Position numbers and translations under genes: made by a program. The notes beneath the pieces were generated by a model. The model saw nothing but the letters and a program-made list of their open reading frames with translations. It did no database searches and was not told the origin of the DNA. 64,000 nucleotides of DNA. Source: Actinomadura barringtoniae. Its GTDB lineage: Bacteria > Actinomycetota > Actinomycetes > Streptosporangiales > Streptosporangiaceae. The stretch's first letter is position 1. Each line of letters begins with the position of its first letter. The stretch spans positions 124,001-188,000 of the forward strand of contig NZ_JAGEOJ010000025.1 of assembly GCF_017573505.1 (NCBI RefSeq). The letters run 5' to 3'. Positions 8,491 through 17,754 of this stretch are shown here, piece after piece.

Positions 8491-8537
8491 AAGAGACCGG
8501 CCCGGGCGGAGATCATCTCCGCCCGGGCCGATCTCTT
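8491..8537. terminator. Near-perfect hairpin between convergent genes
   Basis: Two 23-nt arms (8491-8513 and 8515-8537) pair with a single G-U position around a one-base centre, containing GGCCCGGGCGGAGAT and its complement. It closes the plus-strand cassette and sits six bases before the stop of the minus-strand gene 8543-9538, so it can stop transcription from both sides. Confidence 0.8.
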
Positions 8538-8542
8538 ATGCC

Positions 8543-9538
8543 CTAGTTACCGTCGCTGTCCCAGGGCGGGTTCTCGTCCTTCTTCTTCTCGACCTTCTGG
8601 GTGCCGCCCGCCGTGTTGCCCTCGAGTTTCCCCTTGGTCTCACCGTCGTCGTTCACCTGCCCTTCGGCCGAGCCCTTGCTGCCGGAGGCTCCGTGTTCGA
8701 TGCCCACCTTCCCGCCCCCGTAGAAGTCCCCGCCCTTGCCGTCGGGATCCTCCTGCCAGCCGAACTTCGCGCCGCCGGAGCCCTGGAACCCGGAGCTACC
8801 CAGGTCGCGCTTCTGGCCGTACTCACCCTCGATCCCCTGGAAGCCGTGGTCGCCGTATTTACCGCGCAGGCCGAACTCGTGCTCGCCCGCCCCCGCCTGG
8901 ACCTTCGCACCGGCGCCGAGATTCCAGGTGTTGTCGATCCCGCGGTCGGCGTCGAGGTCGATCTCCTTGAGCGGGCTGCCCTTGTGGCCGCTCGGCGCAT
9001 ACCCGCTGGGGTCGAACCGGTTGATCCAGGACAGGCCCGCGTTGGCGGCGTTCTGCGCGAGGTTGGCCGCGGCGCCTGCGGCACCGGTCTTCTGCGCGTT
9101 GAGGAAGTCGCGCATCGCCTTGTCGTTGCCGCGCGACTGTTCGACCATGGCGCTCAGCAACGTGCCGCCGCCGATCACGACGCCGGCGATGTTCCCGGCC
9201 GCCGCCAGGATCCCGGTCGCGACGCACGTGATGGTCTGGGCGGTGAGGCACGCCTCGACCATGCCCGCGATGGCGGCGGTGGCCGCAGGGGCTCCCACGA
9301 CCGTGGCCTCGGCCGCGATCGCGGCCAGCATCGCGACCGCCAGCCCGTCCAGGAAGACCGCCATGCCCATCGCGAACACCGCATAGGTCGCGAGGGCGTA
9401 GGCAAGCGCGGTCAAACTGACGCCGACGGCCTGACAGTAGGTCTGGAGGACCTCCAACTGGGAGGAGAACTCCTGGACCTTTTTCTCATAGGCGGGCCCA
9501 TGTGCACGCAAGGTAGTGGCGGGCCTACCCGGTTTCAA
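8543..9538 (-). CDS. 5'-truncated inverted paralogue of the candidate effector
   Basis: An open frame of up to 331 codons. From residue 14 (GPAYEKKVQEF) to the end it aligns with residue ~90 onward of the 6217-7521 protein: the LQTYCQAVG, the RGND-x-A-x-x-DFL-x-AQ, the NNTWN / DNTWN linker and the Gly-rich tail ending PPWDSDGN all match. The first ~90 residues (WXG-like targeting half) are missing, and similarity fades in the first dozen codons, which look like decayed sequence. No ribosome site was found, and the terminator of the eccC operon lies just upstream. It may be a pseudogene, or a silent C-terminal cassette like those kept beside polymorphic toxins. Confidence 0.5.
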   Translation of the reverse strand: MKPGRPATTLRAHGPAYEKKVQEFSSQLEVLQTYCQAVGVSLTALAYALATYAVFAMGMAVFLDGLAVAMLAAIAAEATVVGAPAATAAIAGMVEACLTAQTITCVATGILAAAGNIAGVVIGGGTLLSAMVEQSRGNDKAMRDFLNAQKTGAAGAAANLAQNAANAGLSWINRFDPSGYAPSGHKGSPLKEIDLDADRGIDNTWNLGAGAKVQAGAGEHEFGLRGKYGDHGFQGIEGEYGQKRDLGSSGFQGSGGAKFGWQEDPDGKGGDFYGGGKVGIEHGASGSKGSAEGQVNDDGETKGKLEGNTAGGTQKVEKKKDENPPWDSDGN

Positions 9539-9589
9539 CTAGATGCCTGACCAGGCTTGACTATCCATCGAGTTGAGCAGGGGAAATGC

Positions 9590-9637
9590 AAAGTGCCCGT
9601 TGTTCAGAACAGGATCGCTCTGATCAACGGGCACCTT
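9590..9637 (-). terminator. Terminator of the eccC-YbaB operon
   Basis: Two 19-nt arms (9590-9608 and 9619-9637) containing GTGCCCGTTG and CAACGGGCAC, with two mismatches and a 10-nt loop. On the minus strand it follows the YbaB-like stop by 24 bases and is followed by a CTTTGCATTT stretch. Confidence 0.75.
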
Positions 9638-9661
9638 TATTAAAGCGCTTGCGCAAATGTC

Positions 9662-10135
9662 TTACGGCTGCGCTCCGGGGTGGCCGGGGCCGGTGTAGTT
9701 GTCCATGGCCTCCTTGGCGCGCTGCTGCTGCAGGCCGAGCTCGCGCGCCAGGTCCCTCATCTGGGTGGCGAAACCGTTGGCCATCTTGTCGAGGGAGGCG
9801 AGGGCCGCGGACGGGTCCAGCGCCTTCTCGGCATTGTCGAACTTGAACAGGGCCGAGCTGGCCTCGCGGACCTTGGCCTGGAAGTCCTCGGCGGCCGCGT
9901 TCACCGCGGTGCGGATCTCGTAGCTCAGCTCCTCCGACGACAGCCGCAGGGCGCGGGGGTCGAAGTCGAGCCTGGTCAGCCCGCCCTCGGTCCGGTACTC
10001 AGCCGTGATCTTGCCCTCGGCGGCCTCACCGCGACCCACGGCCTCCTTGATGGCGTCCTGGATCTTGGTGTACTCGCCCATCTGCTGTTCCATGTCGCGC
10101 TGATAGCGCCCGACGCCTTCGCTGAAGTCGGCCAT
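9662..10135 (-). CDS. YbaB/EbfC-like protein in the ESX operon
   Basis: A 157-aa helical protein with GGAG nine bases before ATG and 12 bp after eccC. The core TEGGLTRLDFDPRALRLSSEELSYEIRTAVNAA (about 50-82) resembles the central strand-helix of the YbaB/EbfC nucleoid-associated family. N-terminal (about 1-40) and C-terminal (about 85-140) coiled helices extend it. YbaB-like proteins occur in many actinobacterial T7SS loci, where some are secreted (EspL-like) rather than acting on DNA. Coupling to eccC suggests a role in substrate handling or system stability; DNA binding is equally possible. Confidence 0.65.
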   Translation of the reverse strand: MADFSEGVGRYQRDMEQQMGEYTKIQDAIKEAVGRGEAAEGKITAEYRTEGGLTRLDFDPRALRLSSEELSYEIRTAVNAAAEDFQAKVREASSALFKFDNAEKALDPSAALASLDKMANGFATQMRDLARELGLQQQRAKEAMDNYTGPGHPGAQP

Positions 10136-10147
10136 CGTCTATTTCTC

Positions 10148-13100
10148 CTACTCCTGGTGGGCGGTCTGGATGAGACGGGTCCCGTTGCGGCGGTCGATGA
10201 AGTAGCCGCGGCCCACGGGGAGTGCGTGGCCCTTGACGGTTCCCAGGAGGACGCCCTCGTCCTTGTTGCCCGACATGAGCAGGCCGGGGGAGCCCATTTC
10301 CTTGATGCGCTGCAGCACCGAGTCGTACATGCCGCGCCCGGCACCACCGAACGCGCGCGAGACGATCACGTGGAGGCCGATGTCGCGGGCCTGCGGCAGC
10401 AGCTCGGCGAGCTGGCTGACCGGGTTGTTGGACGTGGCCACCAGGTCGTAGTCGTCGATGATCAGATAGAGGTCGGGGCCCTTCCACCAGGAACGGTCGC
10501 GCAGCTGGTCCGGGGTGAGGTCCGCCGGTGGGAGCCGCTGCTGCAGCGCCCCGACGATGTCCTTGACCAGGCCGCCGGCGGCGGCCGAGGACGCGGCGTA
10601 CCCGATGCGGTGATCGGTGTTGGCGTTGTCCAGCAGCGCGCGCCGGTAGTCGATGAAGATCATCCTGGCCTGCTCGGGCGAGTAGCGCTCGATGAGGCCC
10701 TGGGTGATCCCGCGCATCAGGTTGGACTTGCCGCACTCGGTGTCGCCGATGACCATGAAGTGCGACTCGACCGAGAAGTCGAGGTACACCGGCTGCAGCG
10801 CGTCCTCGTCGATGCCGATCGGGATCCGCGACCCGGTCTCGGCCGGCGTCGGCATCTGCGCGGCGGGCAGCACCGCCGGCAGCATGCGGACCTTGGGCGC
10901 GCCCGGTCCCTGCCAGTTGCCGGTGACCGCGCCGACGAGCTTCTTGACCCCGTCGGCGAGCGTCGTCGGGTCGGAGTCGGCGTCCAGCCGCGGCAGCGCC
11001 GTGAGGAAGTGGTGGCCCTCACGGGTCAGGCCGCGGCCCGCCTTGCCCTCCGGCACGTTCGCGGCGAGCTTGCGGTCGATCTCCGACTCGTACGGGTCAC
11101 CGAGCTTCAGTTCGAGCTTGGTGCCCCACATGTCCCGGATGTTCATCCGGAACTCCGACCACTTGTTGACCGTTGCGACGACGTGGATGCCGTAGCCCAG
11201 CCCGCGCGCCGTGAGGTCGGTCAGCGTGGGCTCGAGGTTCTCGTAGTCCTGGCGCAGCGTCATCCAGCCGTCCACGACCAGGAACACGTCGCCGTAGCCG
11301 TCGCCGCTGATCTCGCCGTTGGCGCGCATCCGCCGGTAGGTCGGCATCGAGTCGATGCCGCGCTCGGCGAACTCGCGCTCGCGCTGCTCCAGCAGGCTGG
11401 TGACCTCGGCGACCGTACGGCGCACCCGGTCGGCGTCCAGGCGGTTGGCGACGCCGCCGACGTGCGGCAGGTCCTCGAACGCGGCGAGCGTGCCGCCGCC
11501 GAAGTCCAGGCAGTAGAACTGCACCTGCTGCGGGCTGTGCGTCATCGCCAGCGAGGCGATCAGCGTCCGCAGCATCGTCGACTTACCGGTCTGCGTACCG
11601 CCCGCGATGCCGACGTTGCCGGCCGCGCCGGACAGGTCGGTGTACATCGTGTCGCGCTTCTGGTCGAACGGCTTGTCGATGATGCCGATGACCGCGTGCA
11701 GCCGGTTGCGCCAGGCGTCGTGCTGGGTGGTGAGCCCGAGACCGGGGATCACCGCCAGCGTCGGCAGCAGCTCGTCCAGCGTGGGCGGCGCGTCCAGCGG
11801 CGGCAGCCAGATGGCGTGCGCGGGCGGGCCGTTGTTCTCCAGCTGGCCGACCACCACGTCGAACAGGCTCGCGGTGTTCTCGTTCTTGCCGGTGTCCTGC
11901 TGCTCGGGGTGCTCGATCAGCTGCGGCCGGATGTAGTCCGGGATGTACGGCACGATCTGCCGGATCACCTCGGCGCCCTTCTTGGCCTTCGGCTGCATGT
12001 CCTCGTTCGCCGGACCGGAGACGTAGGCCGCGCGGAACCGCGTCATCGCCTCGGTGCCGAACTTCATGTAGCCGTGACCGGGCGCCGACGGCAGCTCGTA
12101 CGCGTCGGGAACGCCCAGGACCACCCGCGACTCCTGCGCCGAGAAGGTCCGCAGACCGATCCGGTACGACAGGTGGGTGTCCAGGCCGCGCAGCTTGCCC
12201 TCTTCCAGGCGCTGCGAGGCCAGCAGGATGTGCACGCCGAGCGACCGGCCCAGCCGGCCGATCATGACGAACAGGTCGGCGAACTCGGGCTTGGCCGACA
12301 GGAGCTCGGAGAACTCGTCCAGCACCAGGAACAGCGTCGGCATCGGCGGGATGTCGGCGCCCTGCTCGCGGGCCTTCTCGTAGTCGCGCAGCGAGGCGTA
12401 GTTGCCCGAGGCGCGCAGGTACTCCTGGCGGCGGACCATCTCGCCGTGCAGCGCGTCGTACATGCGGTCGACCAGGGGGAGCTCGTCCTCCAGGTTGGTG
12501 ATGACCGCCGACACGTGGTTGAGGCCGTCCATGCCGAGGAACGTCGCGCCGCCCTTGAAGTCGACCAGGACCAGGTTGAGCACCTCGGAGGAGTGCGTCA
12601 TGACCAGTCCGAGGACCAGCGTGCGCAGGAACTCCGACTTACCGGAACCGGTCGCTCCGATGCACAGGCCGTGGGGGCCCATGCCGCCCTGTGCCGACTC
12701 CTTGATGTCCAGGTGGACCGGGCGCCCGTCGACGTCCACGCCGATCGGAACGCGGTAGCGGTTGCGCGGCGCCCGCGGCCGCCAGCTCTCGCGCGGGTCG
12801 ACGTTGAACGGGTTGTCGATGCCCATCAGCGAGGTCATCGTGGTCGCGCCCGACAGCGCGTCCTCCTCGGGGCCCGCCGTGGCGCTGGCGCGCAGCGGCG
12901 CGAGCTGGCGGGCGAGGGCCTCGGACTGCTGCAGGGTGACGTTGTCGGGCCCGCCGATGCGGGTGGCGACGTCCTTGCCCGTACGGTCCTTCTTCAGCAT
13001 GTCGATGCGGCCCGCGGTCGCGTGCAGCCGCAGCATCGTCGGGTCGGCGGTCGGCGCGACCGAGCCGGTCAGGTCGATGATGCAGACGCCCTCGACGCCG

Positions 13101-14098
13101 TCGGCCGCCAGCTGGGAGTCATAGGACGCCTGGCCGCCGTCCATGATGATGATGTGGTACGGCAGGTCGTCCTGCGACAGGCCAGGCTGGAAGCGCGGGC
13201 GGTCCTTGACGTCCTGGCCGAACATCGCCTCCAGCGTGGTCATGCTGTCGGCCATCAGGCGGACCGGGCCGGCCGCGTCGGAGTCGGTCGGGTGCAGGTT
13301 GTGCGGCAGCCACTTGATCCACTGCCACCACGGCATCCGCTCCCGCGCCGCGCAGACGGTGATCCGCACGTCGTCGGGGGAGTGGAACGCGGCGATCTGC
13401 AGGATCAGCGCGCGGACCATGCCGTACACGGCCTCGGGCTCGCCGGTCGGGATGACCCGGGCGAACGACCGGAGCGACACCGCGATCGGCAGGTTCGGCA
13501 CGTTCGCGTGCGTGCGCATGAACCGGCGCAGCGCGCCCGCGCTCATGGGCTCAAGATCTTCGATGGGCTTGGTGTCGGGGGCGATCAACTGGATGGCGAG
13601 CTTCTGCGAGCCGCTGCCGACGCGGACCTGAAGGAAGTCGTCGTCGGACGGCCTTCGTTCCCACAACCGGGCGCTCATCACCAAAGACCACAATGACCCG
13701 GGGTCCGGGCTGCCCCATTCCAGGGCCTCGCGCTGCTGCTTGGCGGCGCTGCGGACCTTCTTGCGCACCTGGCCCAGGTAACGAAGGTAGTCGCGGCGCT
13801 CACCGTTCAACTTGACCTTGCGCTCGCCACCGCCTCGGCCGACCTGGCCCAGCATCATGCCGAACATCGAGACGGCGAACATGCCGCCCGCGACGTATTG
13901 GAGCGTGCCGCCGCCCCGGCCGACCATCATGAAGACCATGGCGCCCGACCCGGCCAGCATCGGCAGGTAGGTCATCACCGCCTGCATGCCCTGAGGTACG
14001 AGCTCAGGCAGCTCGGGGGGCGATTCCAAAAGGATCTCGCCGCGCGGCATCGCGGGGGGCTTCCGTCGCTCCTTGCGACGGACGATCACCGTGCTCAC
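10148..14098 (-). CDS. eccC: Type VII secretion ATPase EccC (fused EccCa-EccCb)
   Basis: A 1316-aa motor protein of the ESX inner-membrane complex. A basic N-terminus and two membrane helices (about 37-85) precede three FtsK/SpoIIIE-type ATPase modules with Walker A motifs GATGSGKS (about residue 479), GGTQTGKS (about 831) and GDTECGKS (about 1117). LFLVLDEFSELL is the clear Walker B of the first module, and LYLIIDDYDLV matches in the third. EccC recognises the C-terminal signals of WXG100 heterodimers and powers export. Here Ca and Cb are one chain, as in most non-mycobacterial actinobacteria. GTG start (MSTVIVRRKERRKPP) at the edge of a 726-bp divergent region shared with eccD. The YbaB-like gene follows in the same operon. 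Confidence 0.95.
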   Translation of the reverse strand: MSTVIVRRKERRKPPAMPRGEILLESPPELPELVPQGMQAVMTYLPMLAGSGAMVFMMVGRGGGTLQYVAGGMFAVSMFGMMLGQVGRGGGERKVKLNGERRDYLRYLGQVRKKVRSAAKQQREALEWGSPDPGSLWSLVMSARLWERRPSDDDFLQVRVGSGSQKLAIQLIAPDTKPIEDLEPMSAGALRRFMRTHANVPNLPIAVSLRSFARVIPTGEPEAVYGMVRALILQIAAFHSPDDVRITVCAARERMPWWQWIKWLPHNLHPTDSDAAGPVRLMADSMTTLEAMFGQDVKDRPRFQPGLSQDDLPYHIIIMDGGQASYDSQLAADGVEGVCIIDLTGSVAPTADPTMLRLHATAGRIDMLKKDRTGKDVATRIGGPDNVTLQQSEALARQLAPLRASATAGPEEDALSGATTMTSLMGIDNPFNVDPRESWRPRAPRNRYRVPIGVDVDGRPVHLDIKESAQGGMGPHGLCIGATGSGKSEFLRTLVLGLVMTHSSEVLNLVLVDFKGGATFLGMDGLNHVSAVITNLEDELPLVDRMYDALHGEMVRRQEYLRASGNYASLRDYEKAREQGADIPPMPTLFLVLDEFSELLSAKPEFADLFVMIGRLGRSLGVHILLASQRLEEGKLRGLDTHLSYRIGLRTFSAQESRVVLGVPDAYELPSAPGHGYMKFGTEAMTRFRAAYVSGPANEDMQPKAKKGAEVIRQIVPYIPDYIRPQLIEHPEQQDTGKNENTASLFDVVVGQLENNGPPAHAIWLPPLDAPPTLDELLPTLAVIPGLGLTTQHDAWRNRLHAVIGIIDKPFDQKRDTMYTDLSGAAGNVGIAGGTQTGKSTMLRTLIASLAMTHSPQQVQFYCLDFGGGTLAAFEDLPHVGGVANRLDADRVRRTVAEVTSLLEQREREFAERGIDSMPTYRRMRANGEISGDGYGDVFLVVDGWMTLRQDYENLEPTLTDLTARGLGYGIHVVATVNKWSEFRMNIRDMWGTKLELKLGDPYESEIDRKLAANVPEGKAGRGLTREGHHFLTALPRLDADSDPTTLADGVKKLVGAVTGNWQGPGAPKVRMLPAVLPAAQMPTPAETGSRIPIGIDEDALQPVYLDFSVESHFMVIGDTECGKSNLMRGITQGLIERYSPEQARMIFIDYRRALLDNANTDHRIGYAASSAAAGGLVKDIVGALQQRLPPADLTPDQLRDRSWWKGPDLYLIIDDYDLVATSNNPVSQLAELLPQARDIGLHVIVSRAFGGAGRGMYDSVLQRIKEMGSPGLLMSGNKDEGVLLGTVKGHALPVGRGYFIDRRNGTRLIQTAHQE

Positions 14099-14824
14099 GC
14101 TTACTTCCTCCCACTGTCAGCCGATGCGGGAGCGCCGACCGGGGTTATCAGACGCTGTGACGAGCGCATCAGGATTACCGAACCGCCCACAGATGGTATG
14201 GCGACTCGGGTGTTTCCTGCGCCTTCTCGCCTAGAACGCCCGATCTTACGGGTCTTTACCGACCGGAGTCTCTGCCCTACCCGCTGGAGTCTTCGCACGA
14301 AGATGACCCTGATCACCAATTGTGGCCACCGGCTGACAGCCCGGTGTGATCGCTGCTAGCGTCTCGCGGCGATCTTTAGACATGTCAAGACATACGGAAG
14401 CGCAGTCCGCGAGCCGGAAACGGGGGCCGGGGGCCTGGCGCGGGGGTCTGTGATCTCTGGCGCCATGGCCTGGGGTTTCTCACTCTGAGGAATCGCCGTC
14501 CTTCGGGAACGGACTCGTACGGCATGGCGAGCGGGTTCCGGTGACCGTGACGGCGGGTCCCATCGGCAGGTGAGGCCCGCTTTCGGTACCGGACCGCGGT
14601 TGTGCGAAATGGCTGCCTGCCTGTACGGATGTGGTCAGACCTGGCCCCGGTGGAACGCGTCTCAGATGTTTCGCCTGGGTTGGGCGGATCAGCTGTCGTT
14701 GCGTACTGTAGGCGAGACTCGTGTCACTGGTTGTACATCAGTGTCCCTGCCGGTGGCGCCGGTGGCATACCAGCGGGCACTCTGGTCACCCCCTAACCGA
14801 TACCGGACTACTTGCGAGGAAGTC
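14099..14824. other. Divergent intergenic region between eccC and eccD
   Basis: A 726-bp stretch with no convincing gene. In-frame upstream extension of eccD to 14570 is possible but has no ribosome site and no similarity to EccD proteins. It must hold promoters for both T7SS arms; one candidate with flanking inverted repeats is listed separately. No tRNA, riboswitch or repeat array was seen. Confidence 0.6.
14333..14386 (+). promoter_or_regulatory. Candidate promoter with flanking inverted repeats
   Basis: CTGACA (14333-14338) and TAGCGT (14357-14362) are 18 bp apart, like actinobacterial -35/-10 boxes. GATCGC (14348-14353) and GCGATC (14369-14374) flank the -10 as an inverted repeat, and the palindrome GACATGTC (14379-14386) follows. 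The position would suit a start for the eccD arm with a long leader. No expression evidence; pattern only. Confidence 0.3.
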
Positions 14825-16219
14825 GTGAGCGCGCCCCCTGGAGCTGACCTCTGCCGGATCACGGTCGTCGGGCCGGAACGGCGGGTCGACATCGCGCTGC
14901 CCGCCGACGCGACGTTCGCCGAGCTTTATCCGACCATGCTGCGGTACGCGGGCCAGAACCTCGCGGACACCGGTCTGGCGCACGGCGGCTGGGTTTTGCA
15001 GAAGCTTGACGAGGCCCCCTTCGAACCCGCCGCGACTCCCGCGCAGGTGGGGTTGCGGGACGGCGACCTGATTTATCTGCGGCCGCGGATGGCCCAGATG
15101 CCCGACTTGGCCTTTGATGACGTTCCGGACGTGGTGGCGACCGCGGTGCGCGACCGCCCGGGCCGCTGGCGGCAGGAGTCGACCCGCCACTTCGCCCTCG
15201 CGTGGGGCGCGGTCGGGCCGTGCGTCGGCATCATCGCCCTCATTTTCTCCGGGCCCAATTGGATCCTTCCAGCGGCGGTCGCGGGGATCGTCGCGCTGGT
15301 GCTGCTGGTCGGCGCCATCGCGCTCTCGCGGGCCATGGGCGACGCGGGCGCGGGCGCCGCGCTGGGCTATGTGGCCCTGCCGTACGCCTTCCTCGCCGGC
15401 GTGCTCGGCCCGCTGCGCGACGACCCGCTCACCAAGATCGGCGCGCTGCATCTGGTCGCCGGGTTCGGCGCGGTGGTGCTGGTCGCCACGATCGCCGGAT
15501 TCGCGATCGCCGACGGGCTGCCGGTCTTCTACGGCGTCGCCGTCGCCGCGCTGCTCGGCACGATCAATACCGGCATCGCGCTCAGCTTCGACACCGACGC
15601 GGCCGGCGTCGCCGCCGTGACCGTCGCGGTCGCGCTGGCGCTCACACCGCTGCTGCCGGGCGTCTCGTTCAAACTCGCCAGAGTGACCCTGCCGCCGGTG
15701 CCCAACAGCGCCGAGGACCTGCGCCGCGACACCCTGATGGTGGACGGCAAGCAGGTCCTGGACCGCACCGCCGCCGCCGACCGGTTCGTCACCGGCGGCG
15801 TCTCGGCGATGGGCCTGGCGGCCGCGGGCGCCGCGATCCCGCTGACCATGGACAGCGGCTGGGTGAGCCCGACCATGTGCGGGGTGGTCGCGTTCGCGCT
15901 CATGCTGCGCGCCCGGATCTTCCGCGGCCGCGCCCAGAAGCTCTGGCTGCTGGTCCCGGCCCTGGCGATGCTGGCCATCCTCGGGGTGAACACGGCCCGC
16001 GACATGGACTCGCAGCCGATGATCCTGGCCGGGGTGCTGCTGCCCGCGCTGGTGATCTCCGGCATCGCGGTCGGCGTCGGCATGTGGCTCCCGAACAACC
16101 GGCTCACCCCGTTCTGGGGCCGGGCCGGCGACATCGTCGAGGTGCTGCTGGTGGTCGCCCTGATCCCGCTGGCGCTCGGCAGCTTCGGTCTGTACGACTA
16201 CGTCCGCGGACTGCTCTGA
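14825..16219 (+). CDS. eccD: Type VII secretion integral membrane protein EccD
   Basis: A 464-aa core component. GTG at 14825 is chosen because GAGG lies five bases upstream and the protein then opens with the ubiquitin-like (YukD) domain (CRITVVGPERRVDIALPADATFAELYP, residues 8-90, ending DGDLIYLRP). About eleven membrane helices follow from residue 130, as expected for EccD, which forms the membrane vestibule of the ESX complex. Residues 275-330 form a cytoplasmic-looking loop (PPVPNSAEDLRRD). eccB follows after 14 bp. Confidence 0.92.
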   Translation: MSAPPGADLCRITVVGPERRVDIALPADATFAELYPTMLRYAGQNLADTGLAHGGWVLQKLDEAPFEPAATPAQVGLRDGDLIYLRPRMAQMPDLAFDDVPDVVATAVRDRPGRWRQESTRHFALAWGAVGPCVGIIALIFSGPNWILPAAVAGIVALVLLVGAIALSRAMGDAGAGAALGYVALPYAFLAGVLGPLRDDPLTKIGALHLVAGFGAVVLVATIAGFAIADGLPVFYGVAVAALLGTINTGIALSFDTDAAGVAAVTVAVALALTPLLPGVSFKLARVTLPPVPNSAEDLRRDTLMVDGKQVLDRTAAADRFVTGGVSAMGLAAAGAAIPLTMDSGWVSPTMCGVVAFALMLRARIFRGRAQKLWLLVPALAMLAILGVNTARDMDSQPMILAGVLLPALVISGIAVGVGMWLPNNRLTPFWGRAGDIVEVLLVVALIPLALGSFGLYDYVRGLL

Positions 16220-16233
16220 GCTGGGGGCGCTGA

Positions 16234-17664
16234 ATGCAGACCAAGAAGGACCTCCTCCAGGCGCACCGCCTGATGACCCAGCGCGCCTCGCAGGCGCTGA
16301 TCCTGGGTGAGCCCGACAACCCCGAGCAGCCGCTCAAGCGGCTGAACGCGGCCACGTTCGCCGGCGTCATGGTCGGCGTGCTCGTCGCCGCGGGCTTCGG
16401 CATCGCGGGCATCTTCCTCGGCCAGGGCACCCGTGGCCTGACCGACGGCGGCCTCCTGTTGATCGAGAAGGAGACCGGCGCCCGCTACATCTGGTGCCAG
16501 CCCGAGGGCGCCAAGGACAAGCTCCTGTGCCCGGTCGCCAACTACGCCTCCGCCAAGCTGGCGCTCTCGGGGCAGTCGAACTCGGGCGGCAGCGGGCCCA
16601 AGCAGAAGTCGGTCTCGGCCAAGTCGCTGACCAAGTTCCCGCGCGGCCCGAGGATCGGCATCGCCGACGCTCCCGACACCATCCCGGACAAGAAGCGGTT
16701 GCGCGGCGGGCCGTGGTCGGTGTGCGTCCGCCAGATCGGCGCGTCCGGCGCGCAGCGTTCGGTGGTGACTCTGGTCGGCGGCACGAGCGTCGGCGGCCAG
16801 ACCCTCGACGCCGGCACCGGCGTGGTCGTCAGCGACGGCAGCCGCCCCTGGCTGATCTGGCGCAACCAGCGCCTGCTGATCAGCCCGGCGGGCCAGACCG
16901 TGCTGAACGTGAGCAACCCGCCGACCGTCGAGGGCCGGTTCCTGAACGCGCTGCCCGAGGGCCCGCAGTTCGCGGCGCCCCCGCTCGGGGGCACTCCCGG
17001 CACTCAGGTCAGCGCCCCCGGCGGGGCCAAGGGTCCGCTCGGGCAGGTCTACAAGGTCTCCGACGGCGTCGGCAACGGCGACCAGTTCTACGTCCTGCGC
17101 CAGGACGGCTACGACGCGATCTCCCCGGTGCAGGCCGCCCTCATCCGGGCGACCAAGGGCTACAACCTGCAGGACGCCCAGTCCCTGCAGCCGAACGCGG
17201 TCACCGGCAACCTCGGCAAGTCGCTGAAGGACGAGCGGATGCCGCAGACGCGCATCGCCGCGCAGTCCTTCGACGGCTCGCAGTCGCTCTGCGTGGTCTA
17301 CCCGGACGCCTCCAACGGGGCTCAGACGCCGAGCATCGCGGTGGGCGGCGGCAAGGACCTGCCCGTTCCCGGCTCCCCGTCGCAGACCGGAGTCGACAAC
17401 GTCGTGCTGCCCCCGGGGAGCGCGGTGCTGGCCGGCTCGCTCGGCACCAGCACCGACGCGATCAGCACCTACTTCTTCATCTCCGACAACGGGCGCAAGT
17501 ACCCGCTGAAGTCGGCGGAGACCGCCAAGGCGTTCGGCTACACGATCTCCAAGGACTCCAACGACTCGGTGCCGGTGCCCGCCAGCCTGCTGAGCCTCAT
17601 CCCGACGGGTTCCACCCTTGACCCCGCGAAGGCGCAGCTCCCCGTCTCGTCAGGGGCGGGGTGA
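16234..17664 (+). CDS. eccB: Type VII secretion protein EccB
   Basis: A 476-aa bitopic protein. The short cytoplasmic N-terminus has the family start MQTKKDLLQAHRLMTQRASQALI, followed by one membrane helix (about 41-64) and a large extracytoplasmic domain. EccB proteins carry this R1/core repeat domain and link the inner-membrane complex to the envelope. Typical internal motifs are visible: YIWCQPEGAKDKLLCPVANYA, WSVCVRQ, YVLRQDGYDAISPVQAALI and the closing VPVPASLLSLIPTGSTLDP. It is cotranscribed with eccD (14 bp gap). Length and start match the family. Confidence 0.93.
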   Translation: MQTKKDLLQAHRLMTQRASQALILGEPDNPEQPLKRLNAATFAGVMVGVLVAAGFGIAGIFLGQGTRGLTDGGLLLIEKETGARYIWCQPEGAKDKLLCPVANYASAKLALSGQSNSGGSGPKQKSVSAKSLTKFPRGPRIGIADAPDTIPDKKRLRGGPWSVCVRQIGASGAQRSVVTLVGGTSVGGQTLDAGTGVVVSDGSRPWLIWRNQRLLISPAGQTVLNVSNPPTVEGRFLNALPEGPQFAAPPLGGTPGTQVSAPGGAKGPLGQVYKVSDGVGNGDQFYVLRQDGYDAISPVQAALIRATKGYNLQDAQSLQPNAVTGNLGKSLKDERMPQTRIAAQSFDGSQSLCVVYPDASNGAQTPSIAVGGGKDLPVPGSPSQTGVDNVVLPPGSAVLAGSLGTSTDAISTYFFISDNGRKYPLKSAETAKAFGYTISKDSNDSVPVPASLLSLIPTGSTLDPAKAQLPVSSGAG

Positions 17665-17754
17665 CTATGAGATCACCAAAGGGTAAAACGTGGCGACCGT
17701 TTGGTCCCACCTTGGTAGCCTCAGGGCCGTAACTGGTGTGATGGAGGGATTGTC

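Noticed and set aside
9680..13696. A 1338-codon open frame antisense to eccC
   Set aside because: High GC leaves the antisense frame open; its composition (Val/Arg/Asp/His-rich, no domains) is that of a shadow, while eccC has full motifs.
14570..14824. Upstream extension of EccD by 85 codons
   Set aside because: No ribosome site, no similarity to EccD N-termini; GTG 14825 has GAGG and begins the ubiquitin-like domain.
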